Origin: Chrysemys picta bellii
Taxonomy: Eukaryota > Chordata > Testudines > Emydidae
Assembly (NCBI RefSeq): GCF_011386835.1
Contig: NC_088793.1
Span: forward strand, 99,990,923-100,054,922
Reading direction: 5' to 3'
DNA: 64,000 nt
A program made the position numbers and the translations under genes. Positions 14,001 to 25,254 of the stretch are shown piece after piece. Each line of letters opens with the position of its first letter. Within the stretch, counting starts at the first letter, position 1. Below the pieces are notes generated by a model. That model made no database searches. It saw only the letters and a list, made by a program, of their open reading frames with translations, and had not been told where the DNA came from.

Positions 14001-15470
14001 TGCTGTCATACTGCATGAAGAGTTTACATTTGATAATTGATTGGTGCAATCTAAGAATAAAACTCACAATCAATTTGGGGTTTGTGCCCTGCTTCCTAAC
14101 CATTTGCCCTGAGGCTGGTATTCACACTGTTGAGTTACTGCAGGCCCGATGACACCCCTCTGAATGTAAATAGGGCTCCCATTGGTTTGGTTCCACCAGG
14201 CTTAATTTACATAGAAGACAGATAAGTAGCTGCCTTCTCTCCTGTATGGCAGGGAACCTGTTTCTCCCTGTTTGGCCACAGACCATAAAATATCATATCA
14301 TTAACTACCCATGTTTCCTCACAGTGTTAACACACACATTTTACAGATATTAAATCATCAGTGTGTCAGAAAGACTTCACTCTATACACTTTTACAATAC
14401 ATGAATATTGTATATAGTTGATTCCACTGCTTATCACTTGAGATTCAGCCCTTTCCCCTTCCCGATCTTTATAGACCAGTAACCATTTGCAATGTATTCT
14501 TTGAAAAGTAAAAACCCAGACCAAGCTCCTCTCTCCTGCTGGGGCATAGACACCCTGCTGTCTCCTCCCTCACTTATTGGCTTGATAGCTTTGTTTACTT
14601 CATATGTAAAAATAGATCTTCATTGTCTTTGCCTGAAGAGCAGGCTGGCCAAAGAATTAAATACACATTCTTTTATCTAAGGCAGACAGTAGTTGCACAT
14701 TGCTTGCCAAATACATTTTAAGAATAATTCTAGTGCTTTTTCATAACTTTTTGAATACACCCCATGCATATATCATGCAAGAATATTTGTGATCAGTGAG
14801 TTATTAATTTTCCAATGATCCCTTCCAGATACAGATATAACCACAGTGAGTCGGGTATACCAAAATGGTCAGGGCCAGCTGAAATTCATTACCTGATACC
14901 AGTGAGCCCCTTGCCCTTTGGCTCTGGGACACTCTTAAGGTCGCATCTCCTACCTTACAAAATTACAGGAAGATTTGCCACTGGCTGACCCAGAGGCACC
15001 GAGTCAGATCCCCCTTTCCTAGGCATGGCATCTGCCACCATATTTTCTGTCTCCTTTTTATAGTAGAAAACTGTTCTGTCACCTTTGTCTGTTTACAGTC
15101 TTCAGGACATAATATCAAAGAGAGTATCCATAATTTCACTTACCAAGTTGTTACAAACACTTCACAATGACATTAATGGCCAGTGTGTTATTAGATTTCA
15201 AATGATATATAATGTCACCTTTTAAATAAATAGTATGACACCAGTGTGTTAGGTGTAATGAATACACCAGGCCTGACAAGAGTTGCTGACAAAGTAGTGA
15301 ACCACAAATGGAGCTCTGTGTCACAGTCTCCCCTGCCCCCGCAAAGCCTTCTGCATTGACATCACTGGGACTACTCATGGGCTTAATTTTAAGCACATGC
15401 ATAAGTCTTTGCAGGATGGCAGCCTCACATTGATGTGAATGAAATGAGAATGTGGCTGTTGATGATTAAT
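14001..15470. other. No gene seen
   Basis: Only short frames occur. A palindromic-family fossil with GGCTTAATTTTAAGCACATGC lies at about 15375-15430. No other element could be supported. Confidence 0.5.
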
Positions 15471-15474
15471 TGTC

Positions 15475-15545
15475 CCTATTTATGTCCATAAGAGTTTACA
15501 ATCTAAGCAGACAAGACAGGCAGAGGATGGGAAAGCAGTAGTGCT
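15475..15545 (-). repeat. Old LINE/SINE 3'-tail repeat
   Basis: It contains AAGAGTTTACAATCTAAGCA followed by GACAAGACAGGCA, a tail motif I know from old dispersed tetrapod repeats. The same motif recurs near 46815-46900 (minus) and, in the opposite sense, near 29925 and 51710. Confidence 0.4.
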
Positions 15546-15834
15546 GATTGGGAATTTTCTGATTAAATGTTTTTTCTTCAGAAAATGTTGATTTGTCAAA
15601 AAAATGTTTAACAGCAGGTTAGTTTTGATGAATAACATGATTTTTTTTTTAAAGTCGAAATGTCTCAGTTTGACACTTTCAAAACAAGTTTAGGTTTTTT
15701 TTAATTAATACAATTGTTTTAAAATTTTACTTGATTTATACTAAAAGAGTTAAAAATAAAAAAATAAAAAAAGGCCAGAGTCCAAACATTTCAATTGGCC
15801 TGACCTGAATTCCCCCTCTCCCCTTGATAACCAG

Positions 15835-16340
15835 TGTCACTGAACCTGTATTCCTCCTCTATCGTCTCTCTCTTAAGGTTTCCAGCACCTTTCTTGGGTG
15901 AAACCTGCATCTCTCCCCAACCTGATTAGGGTATTAAGGCTGCATGGCTCCCTGCCTTTCACTGTAATATCTCCAGAAAGCCAGTCTGCCTAAAGGCCAC
16001 CTGCTGTGCTTTTCTCTCAGAGTATGTCTACACTGCAATTAGACACTCACATCTGGCCCATGCTAGCAGATTCAGGCTAAGGGGCTGTTTAATTGCCATG
16101 CAAATGTTTGGGCTTGGGATGTAACCCAGGCTCTGGGACCCTCCCACCTTGCTGGGTCCCAGAGCCTGGGCTTCAGCCCGAGCATCTGCACATCAATTAA
16201 ACAGCTGAATCAACGGGCATGGGCCAGATGTTTGCATCTAATTGCAGTATACACATACCCTCAGAAGGCTATGAGCAGTGTACTGCCAACAGTTACAAAT
16301 TCCCACACAGCATCCTAGGGGAGTCCACAGTTTATCCCCT
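15835..16340 (-). mobile_element. Partial LTR interrupted by a MITE
   Basis: The segments 15835-16020 and 16265-16340 align by eye with the R/U5-side part of the solo LTR at 39549-40491. Shared words include GGTATTxxxxCT, CCCTGCCT, GCCxGxCTGCCTAAA and CACAGTTATAA/CAACAGTTACAA. In the intact copy the two segments are contiguous across TTTCTCTTCAGAG, so the palindromic element at 16021-16259 is a later insertion. Confidence 0.5.
16021..16259. mobile_element. Palindromic MITE with CTCAG target duplication
   Basis: This is a 239-bp fold-back element. It opens AGTATGTCTACACTGCAATT and closes with its diverged reverse complement (AATTGCAGTATACACATACC). The centre forms a perfect 13-bp stem (16129-16141 with 16154-16166) around a 12-nt loop. 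Direct CTCAG copies flank it (16016-16020 and 16260-16264). It has no coding capacity, so it is a non-autonomous DNA transposon. The superfamily is uncertain. A fragment of the same family lies at 59847-59895. Confidence 0.75.
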
Positions 16341-16436
16341 GGTATTTCAGCCATTTCCTTTCATAATTGTACATTTCAACTATTCATATTATAAAATATT
16401 CTGCTAACAAGCCAGCGCACAATCATAAATCCATAG

Positions 16437-18014
16437 TCATTTAACAACCTTGCAGTGTAATTCTCTTTGAAACTTATGGGGTGGATCTGTAGAGGAACTC
16501 ATGTGACTCCTCTTATCCCTGTCACCCAGTACCTTTGGGTGTGAGTTTGAGACATTGTCCTCCCACTTCCACCATCCATCTAGTTCTAGGGAGCATATGC
16601 GATGCCTCTTTGTCCCTCCAGGCGTTGGCTGACCTAGCTGGAGGCTTCCCACCCCTCTTTGGAGTATTCCAGGAAGTAACTCTTGACAAAAAGTGAGAAA
16701 TAAGGTTGGGCTGGCTCCTTGCAAAGCACCTTTCAACCATGCCCAGAGGAGAGGTCAAGCAAGGGAAATTTTTTCAAACCTCCCCCACAGCCAAATTCCT
16801 TTTTCCTGCCTCTCCTTCTTGGAAGTCAGAGCCTAGGGGCCCCTTTGGCCTAACTTCAGTTTCTTTGAGGGGAGCAGGAGGAGTATTGATCCCCCACCCC
16901 ACTGGGTTGGCCTTTTGATCCCCACACACAGAGACAATGTGAGCAGGAGTTCTTTCCCCACCAGGTTCTGTGTCCTTTACATTTTCACAGACCATCAGGC
17001 AGTCATGGGCGGTGGGTGAGTTCCCCTCCTTCCTGGCTGCAGTTACTGCCACCATCTCCCAAGCAACTGTCATACACTTGGGCATTTCCACCACTGGATG
17101 TGTGGCATACATTTTGCAGTTCACTGTAGTTGCCTCAATAGCCCCACTTTTGGCTAACAAGACCACCACCACCACCATGCTGTGTACTGCCTCTGGTTCC
17201 CTGGTAAGGTGCAGGAGAATACAGAGAACTTATTTCCCTGGCCAGGGCGTCAGGACTTAAAGTTTCCTTTCAAGTCAGTAGGGCCCCATGCTCCCATAGA
17301 GCAGGAGACTGTCTTACCCCATATAAATGAGTTCACTTGCTGCTAAGCACCCCCTCATGGCCAGCCATTGCATAGTAGCAATCTCCCTGGGCTAGTGCCT
17401 TCTGTCAATGGTCACGCTGTTGCTGTGGGGGTTTCTCTGCCAATAATTTAGCCTTCTGGCTGGGCCACTGCCTTAAGTCCACCCCTTCTACAGTCACAAC
17501 TATCCAAACTGAAATTCCCCAAAATGTCTTTAACAAACAAAAATCCTTCCCCTGGGGGCTCTTCCTCAGCCTGTCTTCAGCTCAGCCTGTGGCCCCTTGC
17601 TGGGCTTGATAAGCCTTGTGGTGGGTCTGAGGAGGACCCAGTCCCACCCTCTCCTCTGGGCTCCAGCCCTGGGCCCTGTAGGGAACAGCTACGTCAGCTC
17701 CTTTACCTGTGCTGCAGTTTTCCTGGACCATTTCCTATCCAGTCTCCTAAGTTCTCCTCCAGGTTTCTCTGTCTTGTCCATAATCAGGGTCTCTCCCAGG
17801 CCCTGAGAGCTTTTCCTGATCTGCTTGGCTGTCTCTCTCCCCCTTTTCCCAGCTGAGCTCTCTCACCACTTAAGCCTAGCTCTCATTCCCATTACTGTTG
17901 CCACCTTCTGCTCTCTGTGGGGAATTTGCCAGACTCCCCCCAGGTGGGGCTCATTCTGTAATCAGGTTGGCTTAGCCCCAGGCTCTACAGCCCCGGGAAA
18001 GTCACCCTGTTACA
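16437..18014 (-). mobile_element. Decayed LTR-retrotransposon sequence, probably Gypsy-like
   Basis: Read on the minus strand the block starts TGTAACAGGGTGAC at 18014, a plausible LTR start, and runs through GC-rich sequence to a stretch with minus-strand frames of 134 codons (16774-17178) and 78-99 codons (16437-16758). Those frames shift relative to one another and have no zinc knuckle or catalytic motif that I can recognise. The adjoining minus-strand protease remnant at 18190-18442 is the main reason for calling it Gypsy-like. Order and boundaries are uncertain; it may be an LTR plus internal sequence of one element, or two nested ones. Confidence 0.4.
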
Positions 18015-18189
18015 CCCTCCTTCCCTCACTTTCAGGTATTTGGTTCATTTGCTGGGAAGGTAATGATCTCAACAGTGTTTCCTTTCAGACACTGGCAGGT
18101 GGGACACCTCCCGCTGTCAGCTACCCCATTTTGGCTGTCATAGTCCCTTGCAGGTTTGGAGCTAACTGAGGGGGCCTGATTTACCTCTT

Positions 18190-18442
18190 CTGCCTTCAAA
18201 GCCAAAATATCATTCCCCATTAACAAAGAAAATGGACTTCTGCCAACATCCCTACAACCAACACCCCTGGCCCTTCCTGGATCTGTACAAAAAAACTATA
18301 CTGGTGGTAGAGTGAAGGCGTTTACATTGGGAACTCTGAATGCTCTCAGGGTGTGAAATCTATGGGGTTTCACAACATGGGGTTTAACTCTAGTTTTAGC
18401 AGTCCCAGTATCTCTCCAGCCAATGAATGTCTCCCCATTTAC
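18190..18442 (-). pseudogene. Gypsy-type aspartic protease remnant
   Basis: The minus-strand translation reads VNGETFIGWRDTGTAKTRVK, in which R-D-T-G-T-A (DTG codons at 18404-18412) fits the catalytic D-T/S-G loop of retroelement aspartic proteases. About 60 residues later comes a GPGVLVVGMLAEVHFL segment followed by LMGNDIL, resembling the protease C-terminal V-G-V-L-x-x-L ... L-L-G-N-D-L pattern. The two halves lie in different frames with a stop between them, so the gene is broken. The 5' side ends where a plus-strand CR1 begins at about 18443. In the family this enzyme cleaves the Gag-Pol polyprotein. No reverse transcriptase or integrase follows, so the element is a fragment. Confidence 0.55.
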
Positions 18443-19750
18443 TACGCCAATATTTAAAAAGGGCTCTAGAGGTGAACCCGGCAATTACAGACTGGTAAGT
18501 CTAACGTCAGTACTGGGCAAATTAGTTGAAACAATAGTAAAGAATAAAATTGTCGGACACATAGAAGAACATAAATTGTTGGGCAAAAGTCAACATGGTT
18601 TCTGTAAAGGGAAATCATGTCTTACTAATCTACTAGAGTTCTTTGAAGGGGTCAACATACATATGGACAAGGGGGATCCAGTGGAGATAGTGTACTTAGA
18701 TTTCCAGAAAGCCTTTGACAAGATCCCTCACCAAAGGCTCTTACGTAAATTAAGTTGTCCTGGGATAAGAGGGAAGATACTTTCATGGATTGAGAACTGG
18801 TTAAAAGACAGGGAACAAAGGGTAGGAATAAATAGTAAATTTTCAGAATGGAGAGGGGTAACTAGTGGTGTTCCCCAAGGGTCAGTTCTAGGACCAATCC
18901 TATTCATAAATGATCTGGAGAAAGGGGTAAACAGTGAGGTGGCAAAGTTTGCAGACGATACTAAACTGCTCAAGATAGTTAAGACCAAAGCAGACTGTGA
19001 AGAACTTCAAAAAGATCTCACAAAACTAAGTGATTGGGCAACAAAATAGCAAATGAAATTTAATGTGGATAAATGTAAAGTAATGCACATTGGAAAAAAT
19101 AACCCCAACTATACATACAATATGATGGGGGCTAATTTAGCTACAACTAATCAGGAAAGCGATCTTGGAGTCATCGTGGCTAGTTCTCTGAAGACGTCCA
19201 CGCAGTGTGCAGTGGCAATCAAAAAAGCAAACAGGATGTTAGGAATCATTCAAAAAGGGATAGAGAATAAGACGGCGAATATCTTATTGCCCTTATATAA
19301 ATCCATGGTACGCCCACATCTTGAATACTGCATACAGATGTGGTCTCCTCCTCTCAAAAAAGATATACTGGCATTTGAAAAAGTTCAGAAAAGGGCAACT
19401 AAAATGATTAGGGGTTTGGAACGGGTCCCATATGAGGAGAAATTAAAGAGGCTAGGACTTTTCAGCTTTTCAGAAAAGAGGAAACTAAAGGAGGATATGA
19501 TGGAGGTATATAAAATCCATGAGTGAATGAGGAAAAGTTATTTACTTGTTCCCATAATACAAGAACTAGGGGCCACTTAATGAAATTAATGGGCAGCAGG
19601 TTTAAAACAAATAAAAGGAAGTTCTTCACACAGCGCAAGGTCAACCTTTGGAACTCCTTGCCTGAGGAGGTTATGAAGGCTAGGACTATAATAGGGTTTA
19701 AAAGAGAACTAGATAAATTCATGGAGGTTAAGTCCATTAATGGCTATTAG
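18443..19750 (+). pseudogene. CR1 reverse transcriptase, 3' two-thirds, disabled
   Basis: This is the RNA-directed DNA polymerase of a non-LTR retrotransposon. Visible palm-domain motifs in order are motif A, YLDFQKAFD (Y-L-D codons 18693-18701); motif B, GVPQGSVLGP (about 18868-18897); and motif C, FADD (18948-18959). After motif B the usual F-x-x-x-I-N-D-L stretch is shortened to LFINDLE, suggesting a small in-frame deletion. The thumb-side segment carries KCKVMHIG, LGVIV and VRPHLEYC, and the C-terminus carries the LWNSLP ... FKRELDKFM pattern. An in-frame TAG at 19047-19049 and a frameshift at about 19510-19526 break it. The endonuclease domain and the N-terminus are absent. Confidence 0.85.
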
Positions 19751-19929
19751 CCAGGATGGGTAAGGAATGGAGTCCCTAGCCTCTGTTTGTCAGAGAGTGG
19801 AGATGGATGGCAGGAGAGAGATCACTTGATCATTACCTGGGACACCTGACACTGGCCACTGTCAGTAGACAGGATACTGGGCTGGATGGACCTTTGGTCT
19901 GACCCAGCATGACCTTTCTTCTGTTCTTA
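18443..19929 (+). mobile_element. CR1 LINE, 5'-truncated copy
   Basis: The copy covers the second half of the reverse transcriptase gene (18443-19750) and the 3' untranslated region, which ends in the CR1-typical GGTCTGACCCAGCATGACC and TTCTTAT tail near 19929. The 5' end is truncated inside the reverse transcriptase, as usual for target-primed reverse transcription that stopped early. It landed in the minus-strand Gypsy protease remnant. Because the Gypsy sequence is not recognisable on the right side, a deletion or older rearrangement there is likely. Confidence 0.85.
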
Positions 19930-20007
19930 TCCTGTTTCAGGAGAGGAAAATATTTCAAAATCTCAAACTCTCACAGGACAGGAAAACCATTTCCCACCCA
20001 GCTCAAA

Positions 20008-20113
20008 TGGGATGGGAAACAGAGCACAAAGGGACTTGTCCAGGGTAACATAGCACTGCACAGATGGGAATAGAATCCAGGTCTCCCAGTCCAGTGTCCT
20101 CCCCACTAGACCA
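20008..20113 (-). repeat. MIR-like SINE, partial
   Basis: It contains the MIR core in reverse orientation: ATGGGAAACAGAGCACAAAG, GACTTGTCCAGGGTAACA and the tRNA-related end GAATCCAGGTCTCCCAG ... CCACTAGACCA. Confidence 0.6.
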
Positions 20114-20229
20114 ACTTCCAATATGTAAATAGTGCTTTAAAGATTATCCACTAATGTTGTGCATGTACTTACTGGGGAAGAGTTAACGCATAAGTATTTG
20201 AAAGCCACAATTCTATTGATTTCACCATC

Positions 20230-20457
20230 TCCAGTCACCAGCTTCTCAAGCAGGTGCTTGGGGCGGCCGCTCCGGAGAGAGGTGGCAAGTCCAGGTATTC
20301 GGCGGCAATTCGGCGGACGGTCCCTCACTCCGCCTGGGAGTGAAAGACCTCCCGCAGAATTGCCGCCGCAGATCGCGATTGCGGCTTTTTTTTTTTTTTT
20401 TCTCTCTCCTTGTTTTGGCTGCTTGGGGCGGCCAAAACCCTGGAGCTGGCCCTGGCC
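20230..20457. repeat. GC- and CpG-rich dispersed repeat
   Basis: A sharply GC-rich island (GGGGCGGCC, GGCGGCAATTCGGCGGACGG, AATTGCCGCCG, GATCGCGATTGCGG) with a T16-17 tract at about 20386-20402 and a closing TGGGGCGGCC. The paired GGCGGCAATT/AATTGCCGCC words are inverted repeats. I recall this as a turtle dispersed repeat, but its class is unknown to me. It could be mistaken for a CpG-island promoter. Confidence 0.5.
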
Positions 20458-21144
20458 ATTACATTATTTTGATCATGTTATTAGGTACCACAGCACTACA
20501 TTAAATCCATGTAGTTAAATCTGCTCTCAAGCTTCTGTTTTAGTTTGTCATACAGCAATAAATTAGTGCCACTGTTTGATTAAAACCACAACCAACCTGT
20601 CTACTTGCCCAAATGTGACCTTGCTGAGATTAAAGAAATTAAATGTGTCTGGAAAAATGTCAGGGAGAAAAACAATTAAAAAGTACCACATGTTCTGATG
20701 CAGGCCCCCCAGAGCCCTTCTGGAACATAATGCATTATTAGTTTTCTCTGCACATTCACAATTGAATTGCTCATGATGGGAAAATTATTAAACAAAATCA
20801 AAGATTCTTCCATTTTTTTTGACAAGTGGGGTAAACACAACTTTGGAGCCAGATCGGCTCCCCTACCACATGGTTTCTTCTTGATTACTAAATTGATACG
20901 TTTTATGGCGTTGACGGGACTGATTCTGCATCCATTAAATACCCACTGAGAGTTCTGCATGCCAAAGGAAGGAAGGATTGGATCTGAAGAGTACTTTAAC
21001 ACTTTGGTTTTTATTGCTTATCAAAGGAGTACACAGCTGGTGAGGAAATTCATTCAATATTTATTCTCAATAAATTAAAACCCTATCTGTCTAAGGGACT
21101 TATCTGACCCCCATGATAGTAGTTAGTAGTAGTATCTGAATCCC
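20458..21144. other. No gene seen
   Basis: Short frames on both strands around 20676-21002 lack motifs and overlap one another. Nothing could be supported. Confidence 0.5.
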
Positions 21145-21343
21145 TTACAATCTTTTTGAATGTATTCTCACAGCACCCCTGTGAGAAAAGGCTGTGCTAT
21201 TATCCTTGTTTTACAGATGGGAAACTGAGGCACAGAGGATAAGTAACTTGCCCAAAGTCACACAAGAAGTCTGGGGTAGAGGAGGGAATTGAACATGGGT
21301 CTCTTAAGTCTTAGGCTAGTGCCCCTAACCACTGGGCCATCCT
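21145..21343 (-). repeat. MIR-like SINE, nearly full length
   Basis: In reverse orientation it holds the MIR central core (TTTTACAGATGGGAAACTGA, GGCACAGAGGATAAGTAACT, TGCCCAAAGTCACAC) and ends with the tRNA-related part, GAATTGAACATGGGTCTC ... CCCTAACCACTGGGCCAT. It is the best-preserved MIR copy in the window. Confidence 0.75.
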
Positions 21344-22604
21344 TTCTAACATACTACCCTGTTAGAAAAAATGCTGCAAAAGGGTGAGTGCTATTAACAC
21401 ACCTCTACTGTTCAAGGATAGAGCTTTGGAATGTCTTTATACTCCTTCAGTTGTTTCTTGCCTACTTGTTCCTCCAAACTGGGTTATTCCTGGTTTAATG
21501 TTATTTAAATTAAAGGGGTTAAAACTGGGGATGTATTTCACTCACTGGGTAGGATTGGATTTCAATTGCTGTGATGTAAATGCATATTAATGACTTCAGT
21601 TGCATTAGAGTTGCACAGTATTTACAGTGGTGAAATCGAGTCCAGAGTCTGGTCCATTGACTCTACACCAGATTTCATGAAGGATTTCCATGAAATCCTC
21701 GCCCCAGCTCTGGTCTATTTACACTGGGTTTAAGGACTCTCACTCTGGCCCTTTACAGCAGGTCAGAGAGCTGAAACACCATAAAGGGGCCCTGAAAACC
21801 CCAGTTCCAGCCAGGGGGAGATTGCTGCAGCACAGGCACTGAGGAAGACAGCAGTAAGGCTTTCACCAAGGATCCCCTTGCAAATTCTAGTGTAAGGGAT
21901 GTGCTGGGGGCATGGCTAGGGTGAGAGGCATATTGGGGGCATAGCATCATCATTGTAGAGAATCCAGTCAGTGCTGTGGCCCACAGGGCAGCCCAGGGAG
22001 GCTGCCATAATTTAGGCAGGCCCCCAGGGTTATTTAAATTATACCCGGGGCATCTCCAGCTGATGGAATGTGTGTCTGCACTGCCCAGGGTTAGTGGGAC
22101 TCCAGCCAGCTGATCCACGTTAGGGAACCCTGGGCGTGAGCATCTACATTGAATTTTAACCCTAGGTAAAGAATTTTCTGATGCATGCTCAAATCTAAGG
22201 CTCTGGCATCCACAATGTAGTGCACAGCCCTGAGTCAAAGTAACCTTATCCCAGAATCCCCACCCCCCAAAATGTGGCTGCTCTAGCTCTAGGAACATGA
22301 TGCATGGCAGGAAAACTTTACTGCCTGCCCTGCACATTATCAGGAAGCAACTTGTTTTGTAAAAGGCTTGATTGGTTCACTCTCTATTGCAAATCCAGGA
22401 GGCTCTCTGACAATGTGCTTGCAGATCGGTGATAAGAACAGAATGGGTTACACTGACCTGAGCTGCTGCTGTTTGCCAAGGATGGGAAGGGGCTTCTGTT
22501 TTCAATTAAGTGGATTGCAGATTGTTGGCATAAAGAGGACTAAGGAAGTTGTCCTATGGAATTGTGGGATACTTCCAGATGTCTCCCTGAACCTGAATCA
22601 AGCA
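21344..22604. other. No gene; MIR-flanking and unassigned repeat sequence
   Basis: The 194-codon minus-strand frame at 21753-22337 has no recognisable domain and unbiased composition. The part from about 21990 to 22590 has transposon-like words (for example GGAATTGTGGGATACTTCC) and may be the body of a DNA transposon, but no ends could be paired. Confidence 0.35.
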
Positions 22605-22788
22605 GGGCCGTGGCTACACTGCAAAGCACTAGAGTTCGGATTCTGGGTCCCAGCTTGACTTGAGCTTGGACCCTCCAGCTCTGCAGGGTCCTGGGAACCT
22701 GGGTTAGGTCAATTGCAGTGTAGACCCCAGGGGAGTTAGCTTTGAGACTGGGCTCAACCATGGGTGTACATTGCAATGTAGACATACC
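22605..22788. mobile_element. MITE with TGTCTACATTGCAA-type ends
   Basis: The left end GTGGCTACACTGCAAA and right end TTGCAATGTAGACATACC are diverged inverted repeats, similar to the ends of the MITE at 16021-16259. A GACCCTCCAGCTCTGCAGGGTC hairpin-like centre lies between them. It has no coding capacity. Confidence 0.5.
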
Positions 22789-22904
22789 TGGAGCAGCCCA
22801 GGATTGGAAGCATGCAAAGGTGGCTTAAAAGTCACCATGGTATTGGGCTGCAAATTCTGTACTGCACAGAATCTCACCCTTCATGCTTTAGATTTATCTG
22901 GAGA

Positions 22905-23272
22905 ATGTATTAAGATGGACTTTGAAGACTGAGTGGGGACATGGTAAGTTTTCAAGTATATAAAAGGTTGTTACAAGGAGGAGGGAGAAAATGTTCTCCT
23001 TAACCTCCCTAGGACAAGAAGCAATGAGCTTAAATTGCAGCAAAGGCAGTTTAGGTTGGACATTAGGAAAAACTCCTAACTGTCAGGGTGGTTAAGCACT
23101 GGAATATATTGCCTAGAGAGGTTGTAAAAAAATCTCCAGTGATGGAGATTCAAGAGCAGGTTAGACAAACACCTGTCAGGGATGGTCTAGATAATACTTA
23201 GTCCTGCCATAAGTGCAGGGGGCTGGACTAGATGACTTCTCAAGATCCCTTCGAGTCTTATGATTCTATCTG
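22905..23272 (+). mobile_element. CR1 LINE 3' end, 5'-truncated
   Basis: The copy begins in the C-terminal coding end, with residual words encoding the CR1 tail, and continues into GAGGTTGTAAAAAAATCTCC, GATGGTCTAGATAATACTTA, GGGGGCTGGACTAGATGACT and the terminal TTATGATTCTATC. It is about 370 bp and non-functional. Confidence 0.8.
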
Positions 23273-23993
23273 CAGTCCCATTCTTCTGGAAGACATAAAT
23301 ATAGTGTTGAAAGTAAAGAATAAGAAAACACTGGCAGATCTTATACAGACTTGAACATACAATACGTTGGACTGCAGACCAGTACACATCTTTTGGGAAA
23401 CACTGTTTTAAAACAATGTACTTTGATCTTGGGCTTCCAATAAAACTCCTCCTGGGAGATGACAACACTGGTCCTAGTAATACATTGTTTCCTTTGTTTT
23501 CTTTTGATCCAGGCTGAATTCTCTTCTAGGCCCTCATATTTCCTACATGAATACTTGGCACAACAAAGTCTGGGAATTTCTTCTATGGAGGAAATTTCTG
23601 CACCACAAACAAAAAGACCAAACAAAAATTGGCAATGCCCTGCTGTCTGTGCACTCTGAATCCAACACTTGTACCATTAGATCCCAGACTCTATTGTCCT
23701 TTGACTCTTACTGACAACATTGCTGACTAATTTTTCCCCTTTTTCTCTTGTAGCAGCTAGGGATAGCCTTAGATTTTCTTTGCAAATAATGTTTTGCCTT
23801 TTCCGTAGTAATTGTTCCATATGCTGAATTTATTCCTTATTAGAAGCTAGGTGTCCCCTTTGCCCTTAAGCAGCTGCATAGAAGGGTGGATTCCCCTGCT
23901 GTGTGTAATCCCATTAGAGCTACCAAGATTTTGGGCCTGGGTTCTGTGACACACAAGGGTGTCTATATGGTTGCTGATCCCCCTCCTGGACAA
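23273..23993. other. No gene seen
   Basis: Short overlapping frames at 23187-23659 show no domains. Nothing else was recognised. Confidence 0.5.
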
Positions 23994-24176
23994 AGAATCA
24001 TAGCATATCTGGGTTGGAAGGGACCTCAGGAGGTCATCTAGTCCAACCCCCTGCTCAAAGCAGGACCAATCCCCAACTATTTTTTTTGCCCTAGATCCCT
24101 AAATGCTCCCCTCAAGGATTGAATTTACAACCTTGGGTTTAAGTAAGCTCATGCTCAAACCACTGAGCTATCCCCC
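23994..24176 (-). repeat. Cryptodiran tRNA-derived SINE with CR1-like tail
   Basis: On the minus strand it starts GGGGGATAGCTCAGTGG, with the A box at 24160-24170, followed by a B-box-like GGTTGTAAATTCAATCC at 24116-24132. Both are promoter elements of RNA polymerase III derived from a tRNA. It ends in a CR1-like tail (GGGGGTTGGACTAGATGACC ... ATGATTCT) by which the CR1 LINE machinery would mobilise it. This SINE class is characteristic of hidden-necked turtles. Confidence 0.85.
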
Positions 24177-24804
24177 GCAAGCAACCAGGAAGGGGTAGGA
24201 AATAGTAAAAGCCATGACTTTGACCTCCCACATGCTCACCAGCACAGCTAGCTAGATGTGTGGGAAGTAAGCTACACCTTTGCCACTGCTGCAATGAATT
24301 ACTTACTATATACCCTAGGTGTCCTAGGGATAGACAATGCACTGTGCAGCTCATTCTGGGCAGACAGTTACTCATCACCTCTTAGAGTGTAACCCTATTT
24401 TTGTGTTATGATAATTTCTTCTGTTTACTATCTTCAATTTTTGTTGTTGAATTCAACTGTTGCTCACAATGTGGGACCAATCCTCCCAGGGTCTGACTGC
24501 TCTCCACTCCCACTGGAAGTTGAGGATTCACTATATTTTGCATTAGCCATTCAAACCCTTGTAGGATCAGGAAAAACATTTCAGAACTTCTTTTAAACCA
24601 ACAGAATTATTGTGAAGTTCAGCCTAGTGTTCCTATAATAATAAAGGTTTCAATTTGCTTTACTAGTGAACATCAAAGACCCTGATGATCTTAGCTTTCA
24701 CTGACAAACATTGATTATGCCTCACAAACACCTATGAGCTGGTGCACAAATATTCCTGTGATGTGGGCCATATAAATATACCTATACAATAATAATAATT
24801 AATA

Positions 24805-24940
24805 ATACTTCCCAACTTTTACATAGTGCTTTTCATCTATAGTTATCAAAGCACTTTCAAAGGAAGTCGGTATTATTTCCCCCATTTTACAGATGGAAAA
24901 ATTGAGGCACAGGGAAGTTAAATGACATATTATTGGTACC
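24805..24940 (-). repeat. MIR-like SINE core
   Basis: It contains CATAGTGCTTTTCATCTATA, CCCCCATTTTACAGATGGAA and TTGAGGCACAGGGAAGTTAA, the reverse complement of the MIR central core and 3' part. The tRNA-related end is missing or unrecognisable. Confidence 0.6.
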
Positions 24941-24959
24941 AAATAATAGTCAAATACCC

Positions 24960-25085
24960 AATAATCGGTTCTAATTCTACAAGGACTTATGCATGAATTT
25001 AACTCTAACTTTGACTCCACTGGGACTATTAATGTGCTTAAAGTTAAGCAATGTGCATAAGTGTGTCCAGGATCAGGGCCATAGT
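24960..25085. repeat. Palindromic repeat family copy
   Basis: GGACTTATGCATGAATTTAA on the left is mirrored by TTAAAGTTAAGCAATGTGCA on the right around TTTGACTCCACTGGGACTA, with closing CAGGATCAGGGCC. It is one of the dispersed fold-back repeats discussed in the findings. Confidence 0.5.
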
Positions 25086-25254
25086 GATCTGTATGTGAAA
25101 TAAATTGTTCTCTAAATAAACAACAGCAAAAAAAGAGAGCAAATTTTAAGCAAGATAGGGCTGGATTCTCTCACTTTAGGATACAAGTAACTTATGATGA
25201 TACCAATGGGACTTGTATTATACAGCAGGAGAATTGGGCCCATATAGCATGGCG

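Noticed and set aside
16774..17178. 134-codon minus-strand frame as an intact retroelement gene
   Set aside because: No zinc knuckle or catalytic motif is readable, and neighbouring frames shift; kept only as part of a decayed LTR element.
20230..20457. CpG island and promoter of a host gene
   Set aside because: The GC-rich stretch matches a dispersed repeat pattern with inverted GGCGGCAATT words, and no first exon follows.
21753..22337. 194-codon minus-strand open frame as a gene
   Set aside because: No domain, no splice or promoter context, and it lies in repeat-like sequence; length alone is not enough in 64 kb.
24116..24176. Functional tRNA gene
   Set aside because: A and B boxes are present, but the cloverleaf is decayed and a CR1-like tail follows; it is a SINE.
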